A DNA stretch of 64,000 bases from NCBI RefSeq assembly GCF_030177755.1, contig NZ_CP126539.1, positions 1,016,001-1,080,000 on the forward strand. Reading direction: 5' to 3'. A program made the position numbers and the translations under genes. Source of the DNA: Devosia sp. RR2S18 (GTDB lineage: Bacteria; Pseudomonadota; Alphaproteobacteria; Rhizobiales; Devosiaceae). The notes under the pieces were generated by a model. It did not search any database. It saw only the letters and a list, made by a program, of their open reading frames with translations, and had not been told where the DNA came from. Below, piece after piece: positions 15,485 to 24,758 of the stretch (within the stretch, counting starts at the first letter, position 1; each line of letters starts with the position of its first letter).

Positions 15485-18124
15485 ATGAGCAACGAGACTG
15501 GCGCTGGTGGACCAACTGCGGTTGAGCCGGGTGCATCGGGCACGGCCAACCGGGAGGAACTCGACCGGCTGGTGGCCGAAACGGACACCGGCGGTCGCGA
15601 CCCCCAGAGCCGCTGGGCCCGTATCATCCTGTTCGTCGTTCCACTGGCCTGGGCGCTGTTTCAGCTCTGGTACGCATCGCCGCTGCCATTCCAGTTGCGC
15701 ATTGGCGTGTTCAACGCCACCGAAGCCCGCGCAATCCATCTCGCCTTTGCGCTGATCCTGGTCTTTGCGGCTTTCCCGGCCTTCCGCCGGTCGCCACGCG
15801 ATCATGTGCCGTGGGTCGATTGGGGGCTCGGCATTGTCGCGGCGGGCTGCTCGCTTTATCTCTTCTTCTTCCAGTCTGAGCTGGCCGCTAGGCCGGGGCT
15901 GCCGACTACCACCGACTTAGTTGTGGGCGTGCTCGGCGTCATTCTCTTGCTTGAGGTGGCTCGGCGCTCGCTGGGCATCGCCCTGCCGATCGTCGCCATG
16001 CTGTTTCTTGCCTACGCTTTCTTCGGCCCCTACCTCCCTGATCTCTTTGCCCACCGGGGCGCCTCGATCGGCCGTGCAGCAACGCAATATTGGCTGACGA
16101 CCGAGGGCGTTTTCGGTGTTGCCCTGGGTGTGTCTACGGCATTCGTGTTCCTCTTCGTGCTGTTCGGGTCGTTGCTGGAGCGTGCCGGAGCCGGCAATTA
16201 CTTCATCAAGGTCGCTTTTGCGCTGCTCGGGCACTTTCGCGGCGGCCCAGCGAAGGCGGCTGTCCTGGGTTCCGGCGCCACCGGCATGATCTCTGGTTCG
16301 TCGGTGGCCAATGTGGTCACAACGGGTACCTTCACCATTCCGCTGATGAAGCGGGTTGGCTATTCGCCGGTAAAGGCGGGGGCAATCGAAGTGTCGGCCT
16401 CGGTTAACGGGCAGATCATGCCGCCGGTCATGGGAGCGGCGGCCTTCCTGATCGCCGAGTATGTCGGCATCTCTTATGCCGAGGTGGTGCGGCACGCGAT
16501 TATTCCGGCTCTCCTTACCTATATCTCGCTCTTTTATGTGGTGGATATCGAGGCGCGGAAGGCAAACCTTACGGGACTGCCGCGCCAGCGCCATCGCTCG
16601 GCGCTGATGAGCCTGGCGCTGTTCGGCATGACCGTTGCCGGATTTATCCTCTTCTGCGCCTTAGTCTATTATGGCCTGGGTTGGACTCGTGAGCTCTTCG
16701 GCGAGACTGCAACCTGGGCCGCCATGATCGGCGCCTTGGTCCTCTATGTAGCTCTCGTCGCGGTACGGGCCCGCTTTCCCGATCTGGAGGTGGATGACCC
16801 AAACGCGGACGTGCAGCTGCCCGACACCCTACAGGTGGCGCCCACGGGCATTCACTTCCTGCTGCCGGTCTTCATTCTCGTCTGGTGCCTGATGGTGGAG
16901 GAACTGTCACCAGGGCTGTCGGCGTTTTACGGCACCTGTGCGCTGATCTTCCTGCTGCTGACGCAGCGGCCCCTCACTACGCTGTTCCGCGGGCAAAGCG
17001 ATCTTCTTGCTTCCACGATCGCGGGTGGTCGCGACGTGATCGAAGGGATGGTCACAGGCTCGCGCAACATGATCGGCATTGCCATCGCTACGGCTGCCGC
17101 TGGCATCATCGTGGGCACGGTGTCCCTGACCGGCATCGGTCTGGTGCTAACCGAAATAGTCATCAGCCTCTCCGCGGGCAATCTGATCATCATGCTCTTG
17201 ATGACGGCGCTGATCTGCATGGTGCTTGGTCTGGGCATGCCGACGACTGCCAACTACGTCGTCGTTGCCACGCTGATCGCGCCGGTGATCGTGGAAGTGG
17301 CCAGCCTGAACGACTTGGCTGTCGCGCTCGTCGCCGTGCACCTTTACGTCTTCTACTTCGGCCTGATGGCCGACGTGACACCGCCGGTGGGGCTCGCGTC
17401 CTTCGCGGCTTCGGCGATATCGAGGGCAGACCCGGTACGCACGGGTGTGCAGGCGTTCCGATATGAGATGCGGACGGCCATCCTGCCGCTGATCTTTATC
17501 TACAACCATCAGCTGCTGCTTATTGGCGTCTCCAATTGGATGCACCTCATCCTCATCGTGGTGAGCGCACTGGTGGGCATGCTCGCCTTCGTTTCGGTAA
17601 CACAGCAGATCTTCATCAGCCGCAGCCGGATCTACGAGACGGGGCTACTGCTGCTTGCCTGTGGCATGCTGTTCCTGCCCGGCTACTTCATGGACCGGAT
17701 CGTCTCGCCTACGGTGGATGCCCCGGCCGAGAACATCGTTGAACTCGCCGAAGTGGCACCGCCAGGAGCGTTCCTGCGCGTGGAGGTGGCAGGCGTCAAT
17801 CTGTCGGGCGAGGATTACACCCGAGTCGTCCGGCTGCCGCTGGGAGAGGCGGGACTGGGTGCCGAGCGCCTCTCGAGCGCTGGCCTGCAGGTGACGAGCT
17901 TTGCCGGACAAACGCAAGTGGTCAATGTACGCTTCCGGAGCCAAGCCGAACGGCTGGGGCTGCAGGTCGGCGAGAACGTCAACCGCGTGATCCTGCCCAA
18001 TCCGGATCGTCCTGCGCCCGAGTGGATATATATCGGTGGCTACCTGCTCATCGGTCTGGTCGCTGCATTACAGTGGCGACGGCGCAAATGGGATCAGCCG
18101 GGGAGCACCGCGCAGCCAGCCTGA
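15485..18124 (+). CDS. TRAP transporter fused permease (4TM-12TM) with C-terminal DUF3394-like domain
   Basis: An 879-residue membrane protein. The N-terminal part has the small DctQ-like helices (WARIILFVVPLAWALFQLWY onward). It is followed by the large DctM-type permease with GSGATGMISGSSVANVVTTG and VLGLGMPTTANYVVVATLIAP, both conserved TRAP signatures. From about residue 690 there are further helices and a soluble segment with a PDZ-like pattern (PPGAFLRVEVAGVNLSGEDY), as in DUF3394 fusions. It works with the TAXI protein upstream as an ion-driven importer. Confidence 0.92.
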   Translation: MSNETGAGGPTAVEPGASGTANREELDRLVAETDTGGRDPQSRWARIILFVVPLAWALFQLWYASPLPFQLRIGVFNATEARAIHLAFALILVFAAFPAFRRSPRDHVPWVDWGLGIVAAGCSLYLFFFQSELAARPGLPTTTDLVVGVLGVILLLEVARRSLGIALPIVAMLFLAYAFFGPYLPDLFAHRGASIGRAATQYWLTTEGVFGVALGVSTAFVFLFVLFGSLLERAGAGNYFIKVAFALLGHFRGGPAKAAVLGSGATGMISGSSVANVVTTGTFTIPLMKRVGYSPVKAGAIEVSASVNGQIMPPVMGAAAFLIAEYVGISYAEVVRHAIIPALLTYISLFYVVDIEARKANLTGLPRQRHRSALMSLALFGMTVAGFILFCALVYYGLGWTRELFGETATWAAMIGALVLYVALVAVRARFPDLEVDDPNADVQLPDTLQVAPTGIHFLLPVFILVWCLMVEELSPGLSAFYGTCALIFLLLTQRPLTTLFRGQSDLLASTIAGGRDVIEGMVTGSRNMIGIAIATAAAGIIVGTVSLTGIGLVLTEIVISLSAGNLIIMLLMTALICMVLGLGMPTTANYVVVATLIAPVIVEVASLNDLAVALVAVHLYVFYFGLMADVTPPVGLASFAASAISRADPVRTGVQAFRYEMRTAILPLIFIYNHQLLLIGVSNWMHLILIVVSALVGMLAFVSVTQQIFISRSRIYETGLLLLACGMLFLPGYFMDRIVSPTVDAPAENIVELAEVAPPGAFLRVEVAGVNLSGEDYTRVVRLPLGEAGLGAERLSSAGLQVTSFAGQTQVVNVRFRSQAERLGLQVGENVNRVILPNPDRPAPEWIYIGGYLLIGLVAALQWRRRKWDQPGSTAQPA

Positions 18125-18149
18125 GAGCTGGCTGCGGCCCAATTGGTGC

Positions 18150-19112
18150 TTAGAGGCGCTGCTGCAGCCACTCCAGCCGAACCATCTCGTGCAGGGCGCC
18201 GCCGCCCTCATGATCGTTGAACTCGTAGTCACGAATGGTCTTCTCGCCAGCGTAGGCATTGTAGGCAGCATAAACGGTTGAGGGCGGGCAAACAGTGTCC
18301 ATGAGGCCTGCAGATAACAGCGCCGGCGCCGTTGCGCGTGCTGCAAAGCACACTCCGTCGAAGTAGGAGAGCGTGGCAAACACCTGCTCCACCTTGTCCC
18401 GGTGCATGGCCAGGAAACGAGCGATCTCGCCATAGGGATCGCGCGCGGCGATCCGCACTGCTCGCGGAAAGTCGCAGAGAAATGGCACGTCAGGCGCGGC
18501 CAACTGCACCCTCCGGTCGAGACCGGCTACGGCAAGAGCAATGCCACCGCCTTGGCTGCCACCGATCACGGCCAGCCGCTCAGGATCGACCGCCTCGTGC
18601 ACCAGGAGGGAGTCGATGGCGCGGACGGCATCGGTGAAGACGCGTCGGTAGTAGTAATCGTGCTTGTCGAGGATGCCCTTGGTCATCACGCCGGGAACTT
18701 GCGGAGCACTGCCCACCGGGTCGGCGGTGTCGCCAAGGCTCCAGCCGCTTCCTTGCCCACGGGTGTCCATGCGGAAGTAGGCAAAACCAGAAACAGCATA
18801 GTGCAGCATTTCATGAGCCATGCCGCGTCCGCCGCCATAGCCGACATATTGTACCACTAGCGGCAGACGACCCTGACGCTGGCGCGGCAGTTGCAGCCAA
18901 CCCTTTATTGGGTGTCCACCAAACCCGGGGAAGGTTACATCGAAGACTTCTACAAGATGGAGGGGAGAGGGAACGGCCCGGAAGACCGCTGTTCCGCTGT
19001 GTGCACGAGCCTCGCTCAGGGTTGCGTCCCAGAACGCGTCGAAGTCTTGCGGCGTCTCGACCGTGCTGCGGTAACTTCCGAGGGCGGGATGGGTAAGGTC
19101 GTTGAAGGGCAT
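18150..19112 (-). CDS. Carbohydrate esterase family 7: acetylxylan esterase / cephalosporin-C deacetylase
   Basis: A 320-residue alpha/beta hydrolase with the complete CE7 set. The nucleophile Ser is in VIGGSQGGGIALA (near residue 185), with the oxyanion pattern RGQGSGWS. The catalytic Asp is in GLMDTVCPPST (near 272) and His in NDHEGGG (near 300). Family members remove acetyl groups from short xylo-oligosaccharides and related sugars. No signal peptide is present, so it acts in the cytoplasm. It lies after the glycoconjugate cluster, whose terminator separates the two. The beta-xylosidase-like gene at 31168 may use a related substrate (inference). Confidence 0.9.
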   Translation of the reverse strand: MPFNDLTHPALGSYRSTVETPQDFDAFWDATLSEARAHSGTAVFRAVPSPLHLVEVFDVTFPGFGGHPIKGWLQLPRQRQGRLPLVVQYVGYGGGRGMAHEMLHYAVSGFAYFRMDTRGQGSGWSLGDTADPVGSAPQVPGVMTKGILDKHDYYYRRVFTDAVRAIDSLLVHEAVDPERLAVIGGSQGGGIALAVAGLDRRVQLAAPDVPFLCDFPRAVRIAARDPYGEIARFLAMHRDKVEQVFATLSYFDGVCFAARATAPALLSAGLMDTVCPPSTVYAAYNAYAGEKTIRDYEFNDHEGGGALHEMVRLEWLQQRL

Positions 19113-19130
19113 GAATACAGTCGATCAGGA

Positions 19131-19166
19131 TGAAAACAAAGGCGCTGCCCCAAAAGGAGCAGCGCC
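19131..19166 (-). terminator. Rho-independent terminator of the glycosyltransferase operon
   Basis: On the minus strand GGCGCTGC/GCAGCGCC (19141-19166) forms an 8-bp stem followed by a T-rich run (TTTGTTTTC, 19131-19140). It follows the UDP-xylose synthase-like gene, the last of the minus-strand run. Confidence 0.75.
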
Positions 19167-19234
19167 CTGACGCTAAGGTTCTTTGCCGCCGAAGTCACGG
19201 CTATGTTCGGTGCGTCGGCACGTTCCCGGAGACG

Positions 19235-20275
19235 CTAGTGCCCGAGACCGACCTCGACGCCCATCGTTGCGTCACTACGCGTCGGACGAGCGGGCGCTTT
19301 GGCCTTTTCCCGTAGCGCGGACGCGAAGGAGGGAATGGTTCGCGCGAGGCCTTCAGCCAAGGGGATCTGTGGCTGCCAACCGAGCAGGGCCTTGGCGCGG
19401 CTGATGTCGGGACGGCGGCGCTGTGGATCGTCCACTGGAAGTGGCTTGTGAACGATTTCCGAGGAGGTGGTGATCATCGAAAGGACCATCTCGGCCAGTT
19501 CATTGATGGTAAACTCACCAGGGTTGCCGATGTTGACCGGGACGCCAGGATTGGGGTCCACATTCATGAGCTTTATAAGGCCGTCCACGAGGTCTGCCAC
19601 ATAGCAGAAGGAGCGTGTCTGGTCGCCCGTGCCATAGATGGTGAGGGCATCGTTGCGGAGTGCTTGCACGATCAAATTGGAGACGATCCGACCGTCATCC
19701 GGGCTCATGCGCGGGCCGTAGGTATTGAAGATGCGCACCACCCGGGCATCCACGCGTCCGGCCCGCAGCATATCAAAGCACAAGGCTTCGGCAGCGCGCT
19801 TGCCTTCGTCATAACAGGCGCGCGGACCCGTGCAGTTGACGTGTCCCCAATAGTCTTCCTGCTGGGGATGCTGCTCGGGATCGCCATAAACCTCGCTGGT
19901 GGAGGCTTGGAGGAACGCCGCCTCGTTGCGCTGCGCCAGCCGCAGCAGATTGGTGGTGCCCAGCACACTCGTCAACATGGTGTGCACCGGATCTGCCTGA
20001 TATTGCGGCGGTGAGGCGGGGCAGGCGAGATTATAAATCTGATCCAGCGGTTCATCCACGCTCAGCGGCTGGCAGATATCTGCCTCGATCAACTCGAAAT
20101 TGGGATGGTTGCGCAGGGGCATCACATTACGGATCGATCCGGTCTGGAAGTTGTCCACACAGATCACGCGGTGACCCTGCTCCAAGAGAGTGTCGCAGAG
20201 GTGAGAGCCAACGAAGCCTGCGCCTCCCGCCACGAGGATCGTTTTGTTTGGGACTGCGGCGAAGTGTATTGTCAT
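19235..20275 (-). CDS. UDP-glucuronate decarboxylase-like (UDP-xylose synthase), extended SDR
   Basis: A 346-residue SDR epimerase/dehydratase. The NAD motif is GGAGFVGSHLCDTLL at the N-terminus. NLACPASPPQYQADPVHTM is the UXS signature, with the active site S/T in STSEVYGDP and the YxxxK pair in YDEGKRAAE (near residue 155). Known enzymes convert UDP-glucuronate to UDP-xylose, supplying xylose for glycosyltransferases. It is the last gene of a seven-gene minus-strand run of sugar epimerases and glycosyltransferases, with an 18-nt gap to the gene upstream. The C-terminal 35 residues are basic and unusual. Confidence 0.88.
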   Translation of the reverse strand: MTIHFAAVPNKTILVAGGAGFVGSHLCDTLLEQGHRVICVDNFQTGSIRNVMPLRNHPNFELIEADICQPLSVDEPLDQIYNLACPASPPQYQADPVHTMLTSVLGTTNLLRLAQRNEAAFLQASTSEVYGDPEQHPQQEDYWGHVNCTGPRACYDEGKRAAEALCFDMLRAGRVDARVVRIFNTYGPRMSPDDGRIVSNLIVQALRNDALTIYGTGDQTRSFCYVADLVDGLIKLMNVDPNPGVPVNIGNPGEFTINELAEMVLSMITTSSEIVHKPLPVDDPQRRRPDISRAKALLGWQPQIPLAEGLARTIPSFASALREKAKAPARPTRSDATMGVEVGLGH

Positions 20276-20293
20276 TGTTATCCTCGCTTCTGT

Positions 20294-21385
20294 TCAAACG
20301 GCCGTGCGCAGCCGTTGGCGGTGTTGGTCCAGCGCTAGGAGGAGGTCGCGAGCACGCTCAGTGCCGGTGTGGCCCTCCATCACGCGTTGGTACGCAGCGC
20401 CCGCCAGCGCCGCGCGTTTTTCCTTTGAGGTTGAGCACAGCGCTGCGACGACATCGTCGCTGCTCTGGGCAATCGTGATCGCCTCACCCTCTGGGAAAAA
20501 GTCGGTGAGCCCGTCCCAGTGATCGCTGATCACCGGAGTGCGGCATGCCGCGGCTTCGAACAGGCGTACGCTGGGTGACCAGCCCGCCGCGATCATGTCG
20601 GCGCGGGTGACGTTGAGGGTGAAGCGTTGGCGGCTGTAGAAGGAGGCATGCTCGGCCGGCGGCAGGTGCTCGATGCGTTCTACGTTTTCCGGCCAGTCGA
20701 TCTCGGCGGGATATTGTGGTCCCGCAACCACGAACCGCATCTGCGGCAGGCGCCGGGCAGGCTCGATCAGGAGCCTTTCCAGAACCGGCTGCCGATCTGG
20801 ACTATAGGTGCCGAGATAGCCCAGGTCCCAATGCTCCAGCTCCCCAGTGTTCTGGTAACGTTTGGCGTCTACCGAGCAATAGAGCGGCAGGGCGGCACGC
20901 GCGCCGTATTGCTGCTCCAGGCGATCAAGCACCGGACCGCCGGAGAAGGAGAAGTAGATGTCAAAAATCGGGATCTGCCGCCGAGCCAGATATTCTTCAT
21001 CGCCACGTTCGAGCTTGGCCAAGGTGACCGGTGTGTCGATGTCGTAGAAGCAGAGCACTTGGGGCTCCAATGCCGCTACGGCGTCAATCGTCGCCACCCC
21101 TTCAGGGACGTAAGAGCCGATCATTACCGCATCGGCAGCCTGCAAAGTCGGGCCGAAGCGCTCCGCCAAATCTTCAAGGCTCGTGAAGTATTCCAGCTCG
21201 CAGAAATCGGGATCTGGCAGGTCGCGATTGCTGGCGTACCAAGGCACGTCGCGCTCGAGAAAGAGCACACGGCTACCTTGCGCCTTGAGGCCACGCAGGA
21301 GCGCCCGAAAGGTCGTGGCGTGCCCGTTGCCCCAGGATGATGAAAGGCTGAGGCCGATGACGACGAGGTCATAGGACTGGTTCAT
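20294..21385 (-). CDS. CgeB-family glycosyltransferase (first of three)
   Basis: A 363-residue two-Rossmann glycosyltransferase of the CgeB type. The N-terminus VVIGLSLSSSWGNGHATTFRALL is the DUF3880-like acceptor domain. The C-terminus SPSVRLFEAAACRTPVISDHWDGL carries the GT4/CgeB donor-site Glu block and ends TGTERARDLLLAL. Donor and acceptor are unknown. The stop overlaps or abuts neighbours tightly (4-nt overlap with the gene upstream), so it is co-translated in the sugar operon. Confidence 0.8.
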   Translation of the reverse strand: MNQSYDLVVIGLSLSSSWGNGHATTFRALLRGLKAQGSRVLFLERDVPWYASNRDLPDPDFCELEYFTSLEDLAERFGPTLQAADAVMIGSYVPEGVATIDAVAALEPQVLCFYDIDTPVTLAKLERGDEEYLARRQIPIFDIYFSFSGGPVLDRLEQQYGARAALPLYCSVDAKRYQNTGELEHWDLGYLGTYSPDRQPVLERLLIEPARRLPQMRFVVAGPQYPAEIDWPENVERIEHLPPAEHASFYSRQRFTLNVTRADMIAAGWSPSVRLFEAAACRTPVISDHWDGLTDFFPEGEAITIAQSSDDVVAALCSTSKEKRAALAGAAYQRVMEGHTGTERARDLLLALDQHRQRLRTAV

Positions 21386-22473
21386 TCAGCGGCCTCCATC
21401 GACGAGCGCACCCGATCGCGGAAGATGCGGTCCGCCTCCTCGGCCCGATGGGTATAGGTGTGTTCCCGTAAGACCCGGTCGAGCGCTGCCTTGCCGATAG
21501 TCTGTGCACGCTCTGGCGTGAGTGCAGCGAGATGATCGGCGACGTCCTGACCATCGCGGGCGACAAGCACTTCTGTGTTCGGTTCAAGGAACAGCTCAAT
21601 GCCTTCCCAGTAGTCGGTGATGAGGCAGGCGCCAGCCCCGGCAGCCTCGAACACACGCGTGGCGGGGGAGAAGCCATTCTCCGCCATGCTCTCGCGCGAA
21701 ATGTTTAGCACCGCCTTGGGCGTAACATTGAAGGCATTGTGGTCGCCCGTGCCGACATGGCCAACATAGGAGACGTTGGCTGGCATGGATTTATCGCCCC
21801 AGCCGGAACCACCCAGCAGAAAACGCTGCAGCGGAGTACGGGTAGCCGGCTCAAGAAAGAAGTGTTCAACGCGCGCTTCGCGATCGGGCAGGCGATTGCC
21901 TAGGAAGCCCAAGTCGCCGCGGAACCGAATATTGGGCGCCACGGGATGGTGGGTCTCTGGATCAAGGGCGTTGTAAATAGGAATGCACTCGCTTGCGCCC
22001 AGTTCACGATAGGCATGGACGACCGGATCTCCGCCACCATAGGTGAGAACCAGATCGATGCCTTGCAATGCCCGGCGCAGTGGGTGTTCAGGGGCGGCGC
22101 GCAGCTCAGCCAGGGTCGCTGGCGCGTCGACGTCCCAGAAAATCTTCAACGCTCCAGGTCGGCAGGCGCGCAGCACCTCTTCGAGCAACAGATCATCCTC
22201 GAAGCCGACGCCGCTAGCTTTGACCACAATGTCCGCTTCGACGGCGTGGGCTGCCACTTCCTTGAGCGTCTGGACGGTGCCCTTGTAGACCACCACCTTG
22301 CACCAGCCTGGTGGATCGATGTCACGGTTCTTCTGCCGATCATAGACGTCAGGCTCATAGAAGGTGATGTCGTATCCCTTGGCGCTTAGGGCCCGCAGCA
22401 TGCCGCGATAGTAGGTTGCGGCTCCATTCCAATAGGCGGAGAGCAGGCTCGATCCATAAAAGGCGATCTTCAT
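21382..22473 (-). CDS. CgeB-family glycosyltransferase (second of three)
   Basis: A 363-residue protein related to its neighbour: KIAFYGSSLLSAYWNGAATYYRGMLRAL at the N-terminus and SPATRVFEAAGAGACLITDYWEGIELFLEP in the donor-binding C-domain. Same length as the product at 20294-21385, so the pair probably arose by duplication. It overlaps the genes on both sides by 4 nt (ATGA type). Substrate is unknown. Confidence 0.8.
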   Translation of the reverse strand: MKIAFYGSSLLSAYWNGAATYYRGMLRALSAKGYDITFYEPDVYDRQKNRDIDPPGWCKVVVYKGTVQTLKEVAAHAVEADIVVKASGVGFEDDLLLEEVLRACRPGALKIFWDVDAPATLAELRAAPEHPLRRALQGIDLVLTYGGGDPVVHAYRELGASECIPIYNALDPETHHPVAPNIRFRGDLGFLGNRLPDREARVEHFFLEPATRTPLQRFLLGGSGWGDKSMPANVSYVGHVGTGDHNAFNVTPKAVLNISRESMAENGFSPATRVFEAAGAGACLITDYWEGIELFLEPNTEVLVARDGQDVADHLAALTPERAQTIGKAALDRVLREHTYTHRAEEADRIFRDRVRSSMEAAE

Positions 22474-23600
22474 TTCGCGGCCTCCGCATTTGCGAGTTGA
22501 TCTGTGACTTGGGTGGTGCCGACCTGCTTAAGAACCGTCAGCAGTTCATCGACCCTGTGCCGGCAGGTGTGCCGGGCCCTGATGGTCTCGAGGCCGGCGG
22601 CGATCAGCGCGTCAGCGCGACCATGATCTGAGAGCAACTCCTGGAGAAGCGCCTGCATCTCCAAGCCATTCCTGGCGAAGAGAAAGTCCTGTCCCGGGCG
22701 GAAGAGGCTTTCGGCATCATCCCAGGGCGCTGAGATCAACGGAATGCCGCTCGCCAGTGCCTCAAACATTCGAATTGTGGGGATGCCGGGGAGCGACTCC
22801 ACATAGGGTCGACGAGGGATGTGCATGGTGACGCGATGCTGGGCGAAAGCCTTGGGCGCGTCGGCGTTGGCGATCCAGCCCTGGTAGTCGAGTCCGGCGG
22901 TTCCAAGCGCGTCGATTGCGGCGTCTGGATAGCGCACGCCGCGCACCGTGCCGATGAGCTGCAGCGCGGCCGCCGGCTCAATCAGGAACTCGGCAATTTC
23001 AGCAGTGCGCTCGTCGTCGCCCCAATTGCCGATCCAGATCAGGTCCTTCTCGCGTGCAATTTCTGGATGAGGCTGGAAGAGGATGTCGTCGGCAGCTTCA
23101 TGCCAGGTGAATACCTGCTTGCCCCACCCGGCGCGGAGATAGCGCTGCCGCAGCGTTTCGCCGAACGCGAGCACGCCATCATAGTCACTGAGGTCCATCC
23201 CGCCGATGTCCTGCTCGGCGGAAACCGCACGATGGTGGGTGTCGTGGAAGAGGAGGGTGAAGCGAGCGCCGTCGCGGCGCATACGCCCGATGCGGGCAAT
23301 CAGTGCGGGGTCGGTCCACTCGTGCACCAACACCACATCGGCGTCGGCTAGCGCTGCCTCGTGGTCGAAATCGGCCCCATAGCGCTGCGAGCAAAGCTCG
23401 GGAAAGTCATTGCGAAAGCGCTCAACGGCGGCGGGACCTTGCGTCTGGAGGAGGTTCTCTCGGCTCCAGGCGTCGATTGGCTCAAGTGCGGTGGCCTTGT
23501 ACCCGCGTCGCAGCAGGTCGCGCATGACGCCACGCAGGAAATGGGCGTTGCCGTGGTTCCAGTCCGACACGAGAGAATGGGTGTAAAAGACAAATCGCAT
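22470..23600 (-). CDS. CgeB-like glycosyltransferase (third of three)
   Basis: A 376-residue protein starting RFVFYTHSLVSDWNHGNAHFLRGVMRDLL. It shares the 'G.A.F.RG...L...G' opening of the two CgeB proteins downstream, and the donor-site block TIRMFEALASGIPLISAPWDD. The final segment TIRARHTCRHRVDELL is the usual CgeB tail. Together the three suggest stepwise addition of similar sugars. A 9-nt gap separates it from the GT4 gene upstream. Confidence 0.78.
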   Translation of the reverse strand: MRFVFYTHSLVSDWNHGNAHFLRGVMRDLLRRGYKATALEPIDAWSRENLLQTQGPAAVERFRNDFPELCSQRYGADFDHEAALADADVVLVHEWTDPALIARIGRMRRDGARFTLLFHDTHHRAVSAEQDIGGMDLSDYDGVLAFGETLRQRYLRAGWGKQVFTWHEAADDILFQPHPEIAREKDLIWIGNWGDDERTAEIAEFLIEPAAALQLIGTVRGVRYPDAAIDALGTAGLDYQGWIANADAPKAFAQHRVTMHIPRRPYVESLPGIPTIRMFEALASGIPLISAPWDDAESLFRPGQDFLFARNGLEMQALLQELLSDHGRADALIAAGLETIRARHTCRHRVDELLTVLKQVGTTQVTDQLANAEAAK

Positions 23601-23609
23601 CGCCAGACC

Positions 23610-24758
23610 TCAGGCCGTTCGTACTACTGGATTGGGCTGCAGCAGGTGGTCATAGACGTCCTGCATGGCCTGGGACTGGGCGGCGAGAGTGTAGCGGCCA
23701 GCGCGATGCTGCGCTTTGGCGGCGAGGTCTGCCCTGAGGGTCGCATCATTGGCCAGCGTGTTGATGGCTGCCGCGAACGCCTCAGGATCATTGCAGGCCG
23801 CGAACAATGCGGCACCCTCCCAAAGCTCTCGGTAGGTGGGATTGTCGGCGAGCACCAAGGCCGCGCCGGCGCCCGCTGCCTCCAGGGGCGCCAAGCCGAA
23901 GGGCTCATAAAGCGAGGGTGACGCCACAATGGCGGCTTTGCCCATCCACTCCATCACCTCACCATGCGGGAGTTCCCCGAGGAGGTCGGCGTGGTGAAAC
24001 TCTCGAGATTGCCCGTTTGGCCCCCTGGTGGCGCCAGCCATGGTTATGGGCCAAGTCGCGTGCTCTGCTGCTTGGTCCAGAACGGCGCCATTCTTGCCGT
24101 CATCCCACCAGCGGCCTGCAGCGAAGACCACAGGATCTTTGTTTGAAGAGCCTGATGCGAGGGTCGCACCATTGTAGACAACGTTGAGTGCAGGGATTGC
24201 GCCGTAGCTCTTCCGCAACATCGCGGCATGGGCATTGCTCGGCGCGATCACGGCATCAGCGGCATCGAAGCCCGCTTGATTGCGGCGTTGCTGCCACTGC
24301 CAGTCCGCTGGAACTCCGCTCTGCCGCACCGCAGCAAACCATGTGACCACGCAGGAATGCGACACGACCAGTACGGGAACACTGAGGCTCAGCCCTGCCG
24401 CCTGGGACGGCAGGTTAAGATGGACCAGATCGATGTCGCGTTGGTCAACCAGTTGCTCGAGGAGAGCGGGAATGCGGTCGAGTTCGGCTTCGTGCTGCGT
24501 CGTCCAATCGAGTGGCGCATCGAACCAGGCAAGTTCTCCCAACCCTTTCGCCTCTGCCTTCTGGGCAGGGGAGGGCGCAGGGCCGAAACCGGCGAACACG
24601 AACTCATAGCCATGCGGTCGCATCGCTCCTGCCAAATCCATGGCATAGCGCCACACGCCCCCCACCGCGTCGACTGTCATGAGAATGCGCGGGGTGTGCG
24701 TTAGGGCCAATGTCGAAGAGGTATGCGGGCTGGGGAGCGGGACGGACAGTCCAATCAT
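23610..24758 (-). CDS. GT4-family glycosyltransferase
   Basis: A 382-residue GT-B glycosyltransferase. The N-terminal motif is MTVDAVGGVWRYAMDLAGAMRPHG. The C-terminal donor-binding block is ASPSLYEPFGLAPLEAAGAGAALVLAD, the GT4 E-x7-E signature. The first about 25 residues (rich in Ser, Thr, Pro) precede the domain and may be dispensable; a later start is possible. It overlaps the epimerase gene upstream by 4 nt. Confidence 0.82.
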   Translation of the reverse strand: MIGLSVPLPSPHTSSTLALTHTPRILMTVDAVGGVWRYAMDLAGAMRPHGYEFVFAGFGPAPSPAQKAEAKGLGELAWFDAPLDWTTQHEAELDRIPALLEQLVDQRDIDLVHLNLPSQAAGLSLSVPVLVVSHSCVVTWFAAVRQSGVPADWQWQQRRNQAGFDAADAVIAPSNAHAAMLRKSYGAIPALNVVYNGATLASGSSNKDPVVFAAGRWWDDGKNGAVLDQAAEHATWPITMAGATRGPNGQSREFHHADLLGELPHGEVMEWMGKAAIVASPSLYEPFGLAPLEAAGAGAALVLADNPTYRELWEGAALFAACNDPEAFAAAINTLANDATLRADLAAKAQHRAGRYTLAAQSQAMQDVYDHLLQPNPVVRTA

